A stretch of 13,407 nt of DNA from positions 1 through 13,407 of the forward strand of contig JAGQND010000015.1 of assembly GCA_020428265.1 (NCBI GenBank), given 5' to 3'. A program made the position numbers and the translations under genes. This document shows positions 1-6,240 of this stretch, piece by piece; within the stretch, counting starts at the first letter, position 1; the number at the start of each line of letters is the position of its first letter. Under the pieces are notes generated by a model that had not been told where the DNA came from, did no database searches, and saw only the letters and a list, made by a program, of their open reading frames with translations. The DNA is from Candidatus Saccharimonadota bacterium (GTDB lineage: Bacteria > Patescibacteriota > Saccharimonadia > Saccharimonadales > Saccharimonadaceae).

Positions 1-277
1 CAACAGTCTTTCTCACGCTGCCAGTCGTCGTGAAATACAGTTTGCCATCATTAAATTCAATAGCACCAACGGCCGCAACCGTCGTCAGTGAGCCTGCAGT
101 CAATTGCAATGGCGGTGCGCTCGTCGTACCAGGACGGATGGTGACGAATTGGTGGCCGCCGTTGTCTGGGTTGTCGTCATCGTCGTTGTAGTGTTCCTTC
201 ATCAGGTACTGACGAAGGATATCACCCCAGACGCCGTCGTCATCGCCCACACGCGGCAAACGCTGATCAACGGCCAT
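1..277 (-). CDS. Phage tail-fibre/surface-like protein, N-terminal part (runs off left edge)
   Basis: The reverse strand is open from an ATG at 275-277 to the window edge, giving 92 residues. It starts MAVDQRLPRVGDDDGVWGDI and continues with an acidic Asp/Asn stretch (KEHYNDDDDNPDNGGH). A repeat-like part follows with PGTTSAPPLQL, then GAIEFNDGKLYFTT. The motif 'G-A-I-E-F-(D/N)-G-x-x-x-Y-F-T' is common in phage tail fibre and tail-associated proteins. The MAVDQRLP opening is one I associate with CPR/Saccharibacteria surface or tail-like genes (memory, not searched). There is no signal peptide. An AGGGGG Shine-Dalgarno sits 5-6 nt upstream and an extended -10 at 303-311. The 3' end is missing, so length and C-terminal domain are unknown. 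It may be a prophage remnant or a domesticated attachment protein. The gene cut by the right edge shares the same style. Confidence 0.6.
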   Translation of the reverse strand, partial: MAVDQRLPRVGDDDGVWGDILRQYLMKEHYNDDDDNPDNGGHQFVTIRPGTTSAPPLQLTAGSLTTVAAVGAIEFNDGKLYFTTTGSVRKTV

Positions 278-302
278 TTTTACCCCCTATAAACATATAT
301 GA

Positions 303-311
303 ATTATAGCA
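303..311 (-). promoter_or_regulatory. Extended -10 promoter of the tail-like gene
   Basis: The reverse strand reads TGC-TATAAT, a perfect extended -10. The predicted start near 296 gives a leader of about 20 nt that contains AGGGGG just before the ATG at 277. The -35 region is weak (TTACTA at 16 bp), which is normal for extended -10 promoters. Confidence 0.5.
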
Positions 312-331
312 CATTTTACAGTATTAGTAAC

Positions 332-343
332 CTGTATATACAG
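332..343. repeat. 12-bp perfect palindrome CTGTATATACAG
   Basis: This perfect inverted repeat lies between the stop of the small Tat-like gene (352) and the promoter at 303-311, around position -36 to -47 of that promoter. It could be an operator or part of a weak hairpin. It has the CTG...CAG ends of a LexA box, but only 6 bp between them instead of 10. Confidence 0.3.
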
Positions 344-351
344 ATACGGCT

Positions 352-555
352 CTACGCGCCAAAAGAGCGTGAGCCAAACCCATGAGAAACCGGAGCAGCA
401 GGTGCAGTAACCTGCCGTGGAGCTTCCTCGCCCTCTTTGGTAAGATAGCCGAGTATATTGCGTATGCCAAACAAAGACAACATAGCAACAGCAAACAGCC
501 TCAGGAACTCCTGGCGACTCATTGGTTTAGACAATAACTCTTTTAGAGGTGGCAT
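352..555 (-). CDS. Small Tat-signal-like membrane protein with GFGS..FG tail
   Basis: This 67-residue protein has three parts. Residues 1-11 are a short cytosolic lead. Residues 12-37 carry MSRQEFLRLF followed by a hydrophobic helix (AVAMLSLFGIRNILGYL). The rest is a flexible acidic then Pro/Ala tail ending HGFGSRSFGA. S-R-Q-E-F-L-R fits the Tat consensus S-R-R-x-F-L-K except that the second arginine is Gln. Small proteins with an SRxEFL start and a G(Y/F)GS..(Y/F)G tail recur in CPR genomes as I remember them, with unknown function. The start ATG is at 553-555; a second ATG at residue 12 sits directly before the SRQEFL motif. No strong Shine-Dalgarno is visible. It lies between the Ig-like gene and the tail-like gene, all on the same strand. 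It may be a Tat substrate or simply a tail-anchored membrane peptide. Confidence 0.6.
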   Translation of the reverse strand: MPPLKELLSKPMSRQEFLRLFAVAMLSLFGIRNILGYLTKEGEEAPRQVTAPAAPVSHGFGSRSFGA

Positions 556-618
556 ATGTGTATATTTCTTTTATTTGTTGGTTTTAACAATGTCTATTTA
601 TAGCTTAAGCGTATTTAC

Positions 619-1425
619 TTATAATGTCAATACTCCTATGAGCACAATTAAGCCAATTATCCTGACAACCAGGCCCATGACTTTCATGCGCGGGTCGTTG
701 TCCATATGCGGAAATAGCGACGCAAATGGCCACCTACTACCTAGCCATTCACGCCGAGGCAGCGGCACACTAAACAGCATAAAATACAGAGACACAGTAG
801 CAGCTATTGCTCGCCAGAGTGACATATACGCCAGTCCGTGCGTCTGCGTGCCGTCATCTATATTTAGCCACTTTGTCAGCCCCTCAAACGGACTAGTAAA
901 AAACCTCAATATATCTACTGTGTTCTGCTTGTAATTCACCTCGTCTACTTCACCACCAGGTCCCACTATCAACCCCCCATCACCGCCCGTACTACTAGAC
1001 CGTGAAGGCAAATACGATAGTACAACCGAAGCCGTAGCGCTAGCACCACCACAACTATTTAGAGCCTCTAAGGTAACAGTGTGAGTACCCTTGCCGAGAG
1101 TCACGGTACTGTCAAAAACTACATCAGACGACGATATGGGTATATAACCGCTAAACTCATCGTCTATACTAACTTCTATCTGGTTGCTGTTTTGCACAGT
1201 ACCACTTATAGGAACTTCAGCTCGTGGAACTACACTATCACTAGTTGGGCGGTTTATCTGTATAGTAGTCGTACCACATAAATTAACATTTATAGTAGTA
1301 TCTTCGGCATATACTGACGACACACTAGTTACTAGCGCCGCAGCAAATATAGCTACTACGGCATACGTATATTTAGCGTCTGTAGCCTTTTTTGCTAACC
1401 TTACGGCTGCGCCCATAAATCGCAT
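619..1425 (-). CDS. Ig-like extracytoplasmic protein with signal peptide and C-terminal membrane hairpin
   Basis: This is a 268-residue envelope protein that I do not recognise as a named family. Counted from the ATG at 1423-1425, residues 19-40 form a signal sequence ending VYA-EDT. Residues 42-137 look like a beta-sandwich, Ig-like or Big-type: NRPTSDSVVPRAEVPISG, then KGTHTVTLEA. It has two cysteines (C50, C125) that could form a disulphide outside the cell. A Ser/Gly linker (140-158) follows. Near the C-terminus are two membrane helices (about 205-221 and 249-267) separated by a basic/aromatic loop. The start is set by GGGGGG five nt before this ATG; a GTG lies two codons upstream. It overlaps the 3' end of the upstream DUF916-like gene by 53 nt, so the two are probably co-translated. 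Its likely role is a membrane-anchored partner of the surface complex (inference). Confidence 0.65.
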   Translation of the reverse strand: MRFMGAAVRLAKKATDAKYTYAVVAIFAAALVTSVSSVYAEDTTINVNLCGTTTIQINRPTSDSVVPRAEVPISGTVQNSNQIEVSIDDEFSGYIPISSSDVVFDSTVTLGKGTHTVTLEALNSCGGASATASVVLSYLPSRSSSTGGDGGLIVGPGGEVDEVNYKQNTVDILRFFTSPFEGLTKWLNIDDGTQTHGLAYMSLWRAIAATVSLYFMLFSVPLPRREWLGSRWPFASLFPHMDNDPRMKVMGLVVRIIGLIVLIGVLTL

Positions 1426-2332
1426 GCACACCCCCCATTATTAGTAATAGTATGGTTATAAACGGTATAAATCTTGGCATCATCAGAACATAGCCGCTAG
1501 ATACTTGAGTTTTGTCCAAAAACTTACGCTCTACCTCTACCCTAAATAGCCCAAACCAAGGTGACTTTTCCCATTCGCCGTCCAAAACTCGTTCTGTCTC
1601 AGGCAATACCTGTATATCTTTAGAGCTACGATATTTGATATTGCCCAGTACATCACGCACGGTCATAACTACTGTTTCGTCTATGTGCACGTTGCCATCG
1701 TTTTTGAGCGTAGTACTAGCTATCATAGGTGGCTCAGCCTGCCAAAACGGTATGCTTACACCCTTATCAGTACCAGCCTGTACTATACTTCCGTTTACCG
1801 TTAGATAAGTAAGCATACCCACACGTTTAGTTCGTGCTAGGGCACTGCCTTTTTGCTTGGCGTTATCTACTTGTATTTCGGCAAATATAGCACCATAGTG
1901 ACCGCCAGGTGCGGCATTTTCGGGGATATTTATAGTATATGGCACATATATAGTTTCGTGCGCCTTGGCGTGGTATCGCACCTGTTCAAACCTTACCCAT
2001 TTGTACAAATCGGCGTTTTTTACGGGTGTATCAAAATTGGGAGTATTGTAATTGCCATCAGCCACAGAGTAAGGCCTAGCATACGCTATAAAGTCATAGT
2101 CCGTCTCGCCATCGTTAAGTATGGTTAGCTTATCATTGATAACCTTGCCGCGGTCTTCTGTATATATGCGTTTAGTTGGACTCAGCGTTATACTTTCACG
2201 CTTCCCCTTACTATCTGCAGCATCTTGAGCACTTACCATACCGGCAGAACCATTTACTACCAATACAGCACTCACCACAACCAGACTAGCACGCAATATT
2301 ATACGTCGCGCATCAGCAATTATACTCAACAC
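1373..2332 (-). CDS. DUF916-like (WxL-interacting-type) membrane-anchored surface protein
   Basis: This protein has 319 residues. A signal peptide (about 12-35) ends VSAQ. A first beta domain begins with SITLSPTKRIY and carries the 'ILNDGETDYDF' and 'IPENAAPGGHYGAIFAEI' elements typical of DUF916/WxL-interacting proteins. A second domain with 'LKNDGNVHI' (209-217) resembles the companion domain of that family. One membrane helix (about 287-305) and a basic tail (GRSRKVSKKGYRR) follow. In Gram-positive csc clusters such proteins bind peptidoglycan and dock WxL proteins at the surface. The start is uncertain: GTG at 2330-2332 or TTG at 2327-2329. Both follow GGAGAGG; the TTG has the better spacing. 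It lies 38 bp after the WGY protein gene and overlaps the Ig-like gene. Family assignment rests on motif pattern only. Confidence 0.7.
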   Translation of the reverse strand: MLSIIADARRIILRASLVVVSAVLVVNGSAGMVSAQDAADSKGKRESITLSPTKRIYTEDRGKVINDKLTILNDGETDYDFIAYARPYSVADGNYNTPNFDTPVKNADLYKWVRFEQVRYHAKAHETIYVPYTINIPENAAPGGHYGAIFAEIQVDNAKQKGSALARTKRVGMLTYLTVNGSIVQAGTDKGVSIPFWQAEPPMIASTTLKNDGNVHIDETVVMTVRDVLGNIKYRSSKDIQVLPETERVLDGEWEKSPWFGLFRVEVERKFLDKTQVSSGYVLMMPRFIPFITILLLIMGGVHAIYGRSRKVSKKGYRR

Positions 2333-2370
2333 ACCTCTCCACTTTTAATTGTCTATGTATTTATACTACA

Positions 2371-2988
2371 CTATTTTGTAGTAGCAGTATATGTAACTGT
2401 ATCTTTGTAAGCGCCAGTTGGCTGAGTTTCATCAGCTGCGGCCATGTACCATACAGTTGTTGCTTCACCAGTAGGCGCAGCAGCGCTTTTGTCTGCCAAT
2501 GTAACCGCCGAGCCACCGCTAGTAGGCACACCAGCCCATTTACTACTGCCGTAAGGTTGGTTGGTTTGCGCAGTGTATGTAGCATCAAAGTTAGAAACGC
2601 CAGCTACAGCGTAGCCCCACTTACCAGCGCTAGGAACACTTGGTGAAGCAGCATTACCAGACACAGGCGTAAATGTATCTGCCGCTAAGTTTACTAGGTT
2701 GGCATCGGAGTCTTTGTCTTTCATGGTCAAAGTGTAGCCAGCAGAGTTGTTAGTTGTTACTGTTACTACGTCGCTACTGCTGCTAAATACACCACCAGGA
2801 GCAGGCGTAAGGTTGATAGTCACGGCATTGGTAGCCGACTCTACGGTTAAGACACCACTGACGTTTACTGTGATTTCCGTATCGTCAGTATCTGAGGCAG
2901 CCCCCACAGCAACAGGTGCCAATACTACAGCACCTACTGCTAGTAGTGCTACCAGTAGTTTCATTTTATGTGTTTTGTGAGCTGTCAT
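2371..2988 (-). CDS. Secreted WGY/WxL-like surface protein (paralogue 1)
   Basis: This is a 205-residue secreted protein without a membrane anchor. Residues 9-30 are a signal peptide ending AVGA, then an acidic start (SDTDDTE). The mature part is a beta-rich domain: DVVTVTTNNSAGYTLTM (73-89), PVSGNAASPS (108-117), KWGYAV (123-128), SKWAGVP (149-155), VWYMAA (179-184), and the end TGAYKDTVTYTATTK. The W-G-Y block and the closing G-x-Y-x-x-x-V-T-Y-T-A strand recall the WxL domain (W-x-L plus a terminal Y-x-x-x-L-T-W-T-L). The same layout is in the divergent neighbour at 3082. The start ATG at 2986-2988 is preferred over an upstream in-frame codon because the upstream one overlaps the promoter; AAGAGA lies 7 nt before it. 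It is probably first in an operon with the DUF916-like and Ig-like genes. Confidence 0.7.
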   Translation of the reverse strand: MTAHKTHKMKLLVALLAVGAVVLAPVAVGAASDTDDTEITVNVSGVLTVESATNAVTINLTPAPGGVFSSSSDVVTVTTNNSAGYTLTMKDKDSDANLVNLAADTFTPVSGNAASPSVPSAGKWGYAVAGVSNFDATYTAQTNQPYGSSKWAGVPTSGGSAVTLADKSAAAPTGEATTVWYMAAADETQPTGAYKDTVTYTATTK

Positions 2989-3031
2989 GATTATTCTCTT
3001 AATAGTTTTTATGTTAGTACTATCTACCCCT

Positions 3032-3060
3032 ATAGTATATATACTTAAGCACTTTGTCAA
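3032..3060 (-). promoter_or_regulatory. Strong sigma70-like promoter of WGY protein 1
   Basis: The reverse strand shows a perfect -35 TTGACA (3055-3060), a 17-bp spacer and a -10 TACTAT (3032-3037). The leader is roughly 35-40 nt and carries an AAGAGA ribosome site. A consensus -35 and a leader set this gene apart from the leaderless divergent paralogue and suggest high expression. Confidence 0.55.
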
Positions 3061-3066
3061 GCATTT

Positions 3067-3075
3067 TGCTATAAT
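3067..3075 (+). promoter_or_regulatory. Extended -10 promoter, leaderless, of WGY protein 2
   Basis: TGC-TATAAT ends 6 nt before the ATG at 3082, so transcription should begin at or next to the start codon. No Shine-Dalgarno fits in the remaining space. The element overlaps nothing but sits 7 bp from the -35 of the divergent promoter, so the two may compete. Confidence 0.55.
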
Positions 3076-3081
3076 ATTATT

Positions 3082-3630
3082 ATGATATTTCGCCGGGCAT
3101 TTTACACCATAGCTGCACTCATAGTTAGCGCTTTTTTGCCGCTTAGTGTAGCCTATGCTCAGCCATTCGGCGTGGGAGTGTTCGGTGCAGATGTACCATT
3201 TGGTGACCTCACTAGTATATCCATAGACCTCGACTCAACCGTAAATATAACCCCTACCTCTATAGGTGGTGGTCAATTTAGCGGTAACGCCAGTCAAACA
3301 GTCACAGTAACCTCTACCGATGTAATCGGTTACGACTTGTACATAAACGCAACTACTATTACTGGCCTAAAAAGCGACGGCAACACCATACCGGCAAGCG
3401 GCAATGGCTCACCTGCAGCACTAACTGTCAATACCTGGGGATACAACACTACCGGCTCTACTAGCAACTTTAAAGGCATCACTACATCGCCCGTATCTAT
3501 AGATACCGCCACTGGACCATACAAAAATGGCCGCGACACCACAGTGACATACGGCACACTCATAGACGGCGCATCGATATCTGGTACCTACACAGTCAAC
3601 GTCACCTATACTGCCATAGGCCAAACTTAG
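3082..3630 (+). CDS. Secreted WGY/WxL-like surface protein (paralogue 2)
   Basis: This 182-residue protein has a signal peptide (1-26) with a clear AYA-QPF cleavage site. The mature domain is TVTVTSTDVIGYDLYI (73-88), then IPASGNGSPAALTVNTWGYN (103-122), STSNFKGI (126-133), and the final strand ISGTYTVNVTYTA. It aligns block by block with the protein at 2371-2988: VTVT...GY.L, SGN..SP, WGY, SNF, and G-x-Y-x-x-x-V-T-Y-T-A. The two are therefore paralogues in a head-to-head pair. The ATG is fixed by the signal peptide and by the -10 box 6 nt upstream. It converges with the DUF916-like gene ending at 3640, with 9 bp between stops and no visible terminator. A role as a surface-exposed structural or adhesive unit is inferred. 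Confidence 0.7.
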   Translation: MIFRRAFYTIAALIVSAFLPLSVAYAQPFGVGVFGADVPFGDLTSISIDLDSTVNITPTSIGGGQFSGNASQTVTVTSTDVIGYDLYINATTITGLKSDGNTIPASGNGSPAALTVNTWGYNTTGSTSNFKGITTSPVSIDTATGPYKNGRDTTVTYGTLIDGASISGTYTVNVTYTAIGQT

Positions 3631-3639
3631 TCCCGTAAG

Positions 3640-4509
3640 CTACTTGCGTGGCCTGTAGTGCCCATATAGCCTGTACGCAGTGTATAGCACTACTAGCATC
3701 CCTGCAGCTACTATAGACCATAGTGGCAAGCTTACAAAATAAGTCGTTTTGGCTTTTTCCTCATTCGTATCAAGATCCTTATAGCCATAAGTCATTTGGT
3801 AAAGCCCCGGCAGTAGCGGCGACTGCAACACACCACCAACAGTACGCACGCTACCAGGAAACACCGCATGCTGCTCACTCTGCTCATAGTTACTGCCCCA
3901 CAAGCTATCCACGCGTACTGTAAACTTACCAGATACATGTACGTTGCCCTTGTTTTCTACATCGAAACTAAACGGAAAGTCCTCGCCGGTCACCACTCTA
4001 GGCATCTTAACGTCCGCCATATCGCTATCACGCCGTAGCTTACCACCACTATTTACGGTTACATACATGGGCATAGCTGCACGCAACGTTACCGTACCCA
4101 TGTCGCTGCGAACCATAGTACTAGCAACTACTGCAAAGTAATAACCGCCGGCCGATACCCCCGGCGACACCCTTACGGTATACTGTGAAACCGTCTTTTC
4201 GCCTGGTTTTAGGTCTATTTTGCCATCTTTTAACTCCACCCAGTCATATTCTGCCGGGCGAAACTTCAAGTCGTACGACCCATTAGTTGCACTAAATGAT
4301 TCCACGCCTAGCGACACCTGCATATCTTTGGGCGTATTGTTGATTATGGTCACTTTGCCAGTTTTTGTGCCGCCAGCCGCCAAAACAACCTCACTGCGTA
4401 CCGGAGAGAGAGTCAAACCGCGCTTTTCGGCTGCGTGCGCCCCACTCGACACCAGCACAGTAGCCAATACTGCCGCGCTAAATACCCCCAACCATCGCAA
4501 AAGATTCAT
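3640..4509 (-). CDS. DUF916-like (WxL-interacting-type) membrane-anchored surface protein
   Basis: This protein has 289 residues. Residues 1-26 are a signal peptide ending AHA-AEK. LTLSPVRSEV (32-41) followed by 'GKVTIINNTPKDMQV' (51-65) opens the first beta domain. 'PGVSAGGYYFAVVAST' (116-131) is the Gly-rich strand typical of DUF916-type proteins, and 'FDVENKGNVHVSG' (182-194) marks the second domain. A membrane helix (262-282) and a basic tail YGHYRPRK close the protein. It has the same architecture as the protein at 1373-2332, including the L-S-P motif just after the signal peptide and the N-x-G-N-V-H motif, so the two are distant paralogues. ATG at 4507-4509 lies 18 nt after the tatC stop. 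A TATAGT -10 box 6 nt before the ATG suggests its own leaderless transcript. It may serve the WGY protein at 3082 as its docking partner (inference). Confidence 0.7.
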   Translation of the reverse strand: MNLLRWLGVFSAAVLATVLVSSGAHAAEKRGLTLSPVRSEVVLAAGGTKTGKVTIINNTPKDMQVSLGVESFSATNGSYDLKFRPAEYDWVELKDGKIDLKPGEKTVSQYTVRVSPGVSAGGYYFAVVASTMVRSDMGTVTLRAAMPMYVTVNSGGKLRRDSDMADVKMPRVVTGEDFPFSFDVENKGNVHVSGKFTVRVDSLWGSNYEQSEQHAVFPGSVRTVGGVLQSPLLPGLYQMTYGYKDLDTNEEKAKTTYFVSLPLWSIVAAGMLVVLYTAYRLYGHYRPRK

Positions 4510-4515
4510 ATAACT

Positions 4516-4544
4516 ACTATATCGTAATTAAGCTATGCTGTCTG
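4516..4544 (-). promoter_or_regulatory. Candidate leaderless promoter of the DUF916-like gene at 4509
   Basis: On the reverse strand CAGACA (4539-4544), a 17-bp spacer and TATAGT (4516-4521) lie inside the end of tatC and the short gap. The -10 ends 6 nt before the ATG. The -35 matches 4 of 6 consensus bases. Confidence 0.4.
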
Positions 4545-6048
4545 TCACACTAAAGCCATCTACTATATGTGACACCTGCATAGGAGTCTCGTAGGCTGGT
4601 ATGAGCTTTATAACACGTTTCACAGGCTGAGTTTTAGGTTTGGCAACCACCTCTGGTTTTTTACGGTTAAAGTCAGCTATCTTATGTAGCCACGGCTCAT
4701 CTACTGTCTCACGCGGGTCACGCTTTTTGCGGCGCTTAATTACGCGCTCAGCGGGCTGCTGCGGCGATATTTGCTCTGAAGTTTGAGTCTGTTCTACCTC
4801 TACATGAACTTCTTCTGTAGGTTCATTTGCCACGACTGGTTCTTGCGTATGGCTAGCAAATCGCACAGGCACAGTTGCCTCTCTGTCATCGTAGTCTACG
4901 TTTATCATAGACATAACCATCTGCGTAGCAGGGCCGCTTCTAAGCACTGGCACAATCACGGCTTCGTCCCTGTCAATCACCTGTATGCCATGGCGCTCGC
5001 CTAGGCTAATCGGCTGCGTATCTACAGTACTCACGCCATCTAGTAAGTCGAGTAGTGTCGGCTCACCCTCAAAGCCACTTGTTATGCGGGCTGCTTCTTG
5101 CTGTGCAAAATGCTCCTCTTGCTCAGCGCAAGCCGTAGTTTCACTCAAGCTCTCAACTACACTATCTGGTATAGCCGCCACAGCCTCAGGTTCTTGAATT
5201 TGCATAGGTGTTGTAGTTTTTACAGCGTCTATATTTGCAGAATTCACACGTACACTTACGCGCATATTACGGTGTCGTATATATACAACCACTACGCCCA
5301 CTTGGTACATAAATATTATAGGCAGCGCCACCAACATCATGTTAAATGCATCTGGCGTAGGTGTTATAACAGCCGCCATAACAGTAGAGCCGGCTATCAC
5401 AAAACGCTGCGAAGAAGACAATTTACCAGGCTCTATAGGCTTAGCGCGGTCAAATAATATCAAAAAGAGGGGTAGTTGAAACAGTGCCGCTAAGCCTACT
5501 ACGTAAGACACTACAAAGTTTAGATATGACTCAGCTGTAAGATTGGGTATAACAGAATTGCCAGCAAAAGTAGACAAAAAGTCTAGGGCTGCCGGTATTG
5601 TGACAAAATACCCAAAACTCGCACCGATTATCGCCAATGTAAACGAAGCAAAAATAGTAAATACCACCAACTTGCGAGACGCTTCGCGCATGACCGGCTG
5701 CAGAAACTTATACAAATGATACGTAATGGCGGGTATAGCCACTAATATGCCAAAGTATAGCGCTACAGTAAATACAAACGAAAATCCACCACCAGGCGTA
5801 AGATACACAAGCTTTTGGTCACCCAAAGGTTTCATAACTATCGCTATAAGCGTATCAACATATGAAAATCCTACAGTACCACCAACGAGTACCAATAAAA
5901 CAACCTTAAACAGTCGTGAACGCAATTCACGTAAATGTTCTGCAAGTGTTAGCTGTGAGTCTAGTGGTGGATTATTACTCGAGCTACGCTTCTTCTTTTT
6001 TAGCTGTAGATTTTGATTTAGCTGTCTTTTTGTCTTCTTCATCACCAC
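4528..6048 (-). CDS. tatC: TatC twin-arginine translocase subunit with long C-terminal extension
   Basis: TatC is the membrane receptor that binds twin-arginine signal peptides and recruits TatA to export folded proteins. Residues 35-46 (LAEHLRELRSRL) are the conserved N-terminal cytosolic TatC motif. Six hydrophobic segments follow at about 47-70, 89-112, 126-151, 174-199, 215-229 and 235-257. E122 in the first cytosolic loop fits the conserved glutamate. The TatC core ends near 260, the usual family length. Here another ~245 residues follow: Glu/Gln-rich, low in hydrophobic runs, with basic patches (VIKRRKKRDPRE, FNRKKPEVVAKPK) and no recognised domain. The N-terminal 30 residues are also unusually Lys-rich. 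The start ATG at 6046-6048 follows AAGGG by about 8 nt and lies 65 nt inside tatA; an ATG two codons later is an alternative. The gene is certain; the extension's role is unknown. Confidence 0.9.
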   Translation of the reverse strand: MVMKKTKRQLNQNLQLKKKKRSSSNNPPLDSQLTLAEHLRELRSRLFKVVLLVLVGGTVGFSYVDTLIAIVMKPLGDQKLVYLTPGGGFSFVFTVALYFGILVAIPAITYHLYKFLQPVMREASRKLVVFTIFASFTLAIIGASFGYFVTIPAALDFLSTFAGNSVIPNLTAESYLNFVVSYVVGLAALFQLPLFLILFDRAKPIEPGKLSSSQRFVIAGSTVMAAVITPTPDAFNMMLVALPIIFMYQVGVVVVYIRHRNMRVSVRVNSANIDAVKTTTPMQIQEPEAVAAIPDSVVESLSETTACAEQEEHFAQQEAARITSGFEGEPTLLDLLDGVSTVDTQPISLGERHGIQVIDRDEAVIVPVLRSGPATQMVMSMINVDYDDREATVPVRFASHTQEPVVANEPTEEVHVEVEQTQTSEQISPQQPAERVIKRRKKRDPRETVDEPWLHKIADFNRKKPEVVAKPKTQPVKRVIKLIPAYETPMQVSHIVDGFSVTDSIA

Positions 6049-6178
6049 TTAGCCCTTTTCGTAGTTCACGAGCCGACGAGCCTACGCTCTTGGCAAGTTC
6101 TGGCAGCTTTTTACTTCCGAATAGTAGCAATACTATAAGTAGTATGATAATCAATTCTGGTGTACCTAAATTCGGCAT
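5984..6178 (-). CDS. tatA: TatA/E twin-arginine translocase pore subunit
   Basis: TatA oligomers form or thin the membrane at the TatC-substrate complex so that folded proteins can cross. The 64-residue protein has the family layout. A short periplasmic start MPNLGTPE precedes a membrane helix LIIILLIVLLLF (9-20). The hinge FGSKKLPELAKSVG (20-33) follows, then an amphipathic helix SARELRKGL, then a charged Lys/Glu tail. The Gln/Glu seen at the start of TatA/B helices is E8. It is shorter than the E. coli protein (about 89) but normal for a minimal TatA. No separate tatB is present, so this is likely a two-component TatAC system. It has its own promoter and a GAGGGG site immediately before the ATG, and overlaps tatC, which should be translated from the same mRNA. 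Confidence 0.92.
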   Translation of the reverse strand: MPNLGTPELIIILLIVLLLFGSKKLPELAKSVGSSARELRKGLSGDEEDKKTAKSKSTAKKEEA

Positions 6179-6210
6179 TTTCCCCTCACTTTGTTCAGTT
6201 ACTTATCTAT

Positions 6211-6239
6211 ATAATAAACCGTTTGCGGTATAGACGCAA
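6211..6239 (-). promoter_or_regulatory. Promoter of the tatA-tatC operon
   Basis: TTGCGT (6234-6239), a 17-bp spacer and TATTAT (6211-6216) stand on the reverse strand just after the grpE stop. The predicted leader is about 25 nt and includes GAGGGG directly before the tatA ATG. This separates tatAC transcription from the CIRCE-controlled hrcA-grpE unit. Confidence 0.55.
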
Positions 6240-6240
6240 G

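Noticed and set aside
332..343. LexA box
   Set aside because: The CTG and CAG ends are 6 bp apart, not the 10 bp of the E. coli-type box, and no SOS gene follows.
625..630. TTGACA on the reverse strand as -35 for the small Tat-like gene at 555
   Set aside because: At 17 bp only TAAGCT is available as -10, and the hexamer overlaps the last codons of the upstream gene; too weak to list as a promoter.
458..934. Plus-strand open frame of 158 codons opposite the Ig-like gene
   Set aside because: It lies antisense to two supported genes, lacks a ribosome site and has no recognisable domain; a shadow frame.
2364..2383. Terminator hairpin at the end of the WGY protein 1 gene
   Set aside because: The stem is only 6 bp (TACTAC/GTAGTA), AT-rich, without a U-run, and the stop codon lies in the loop.
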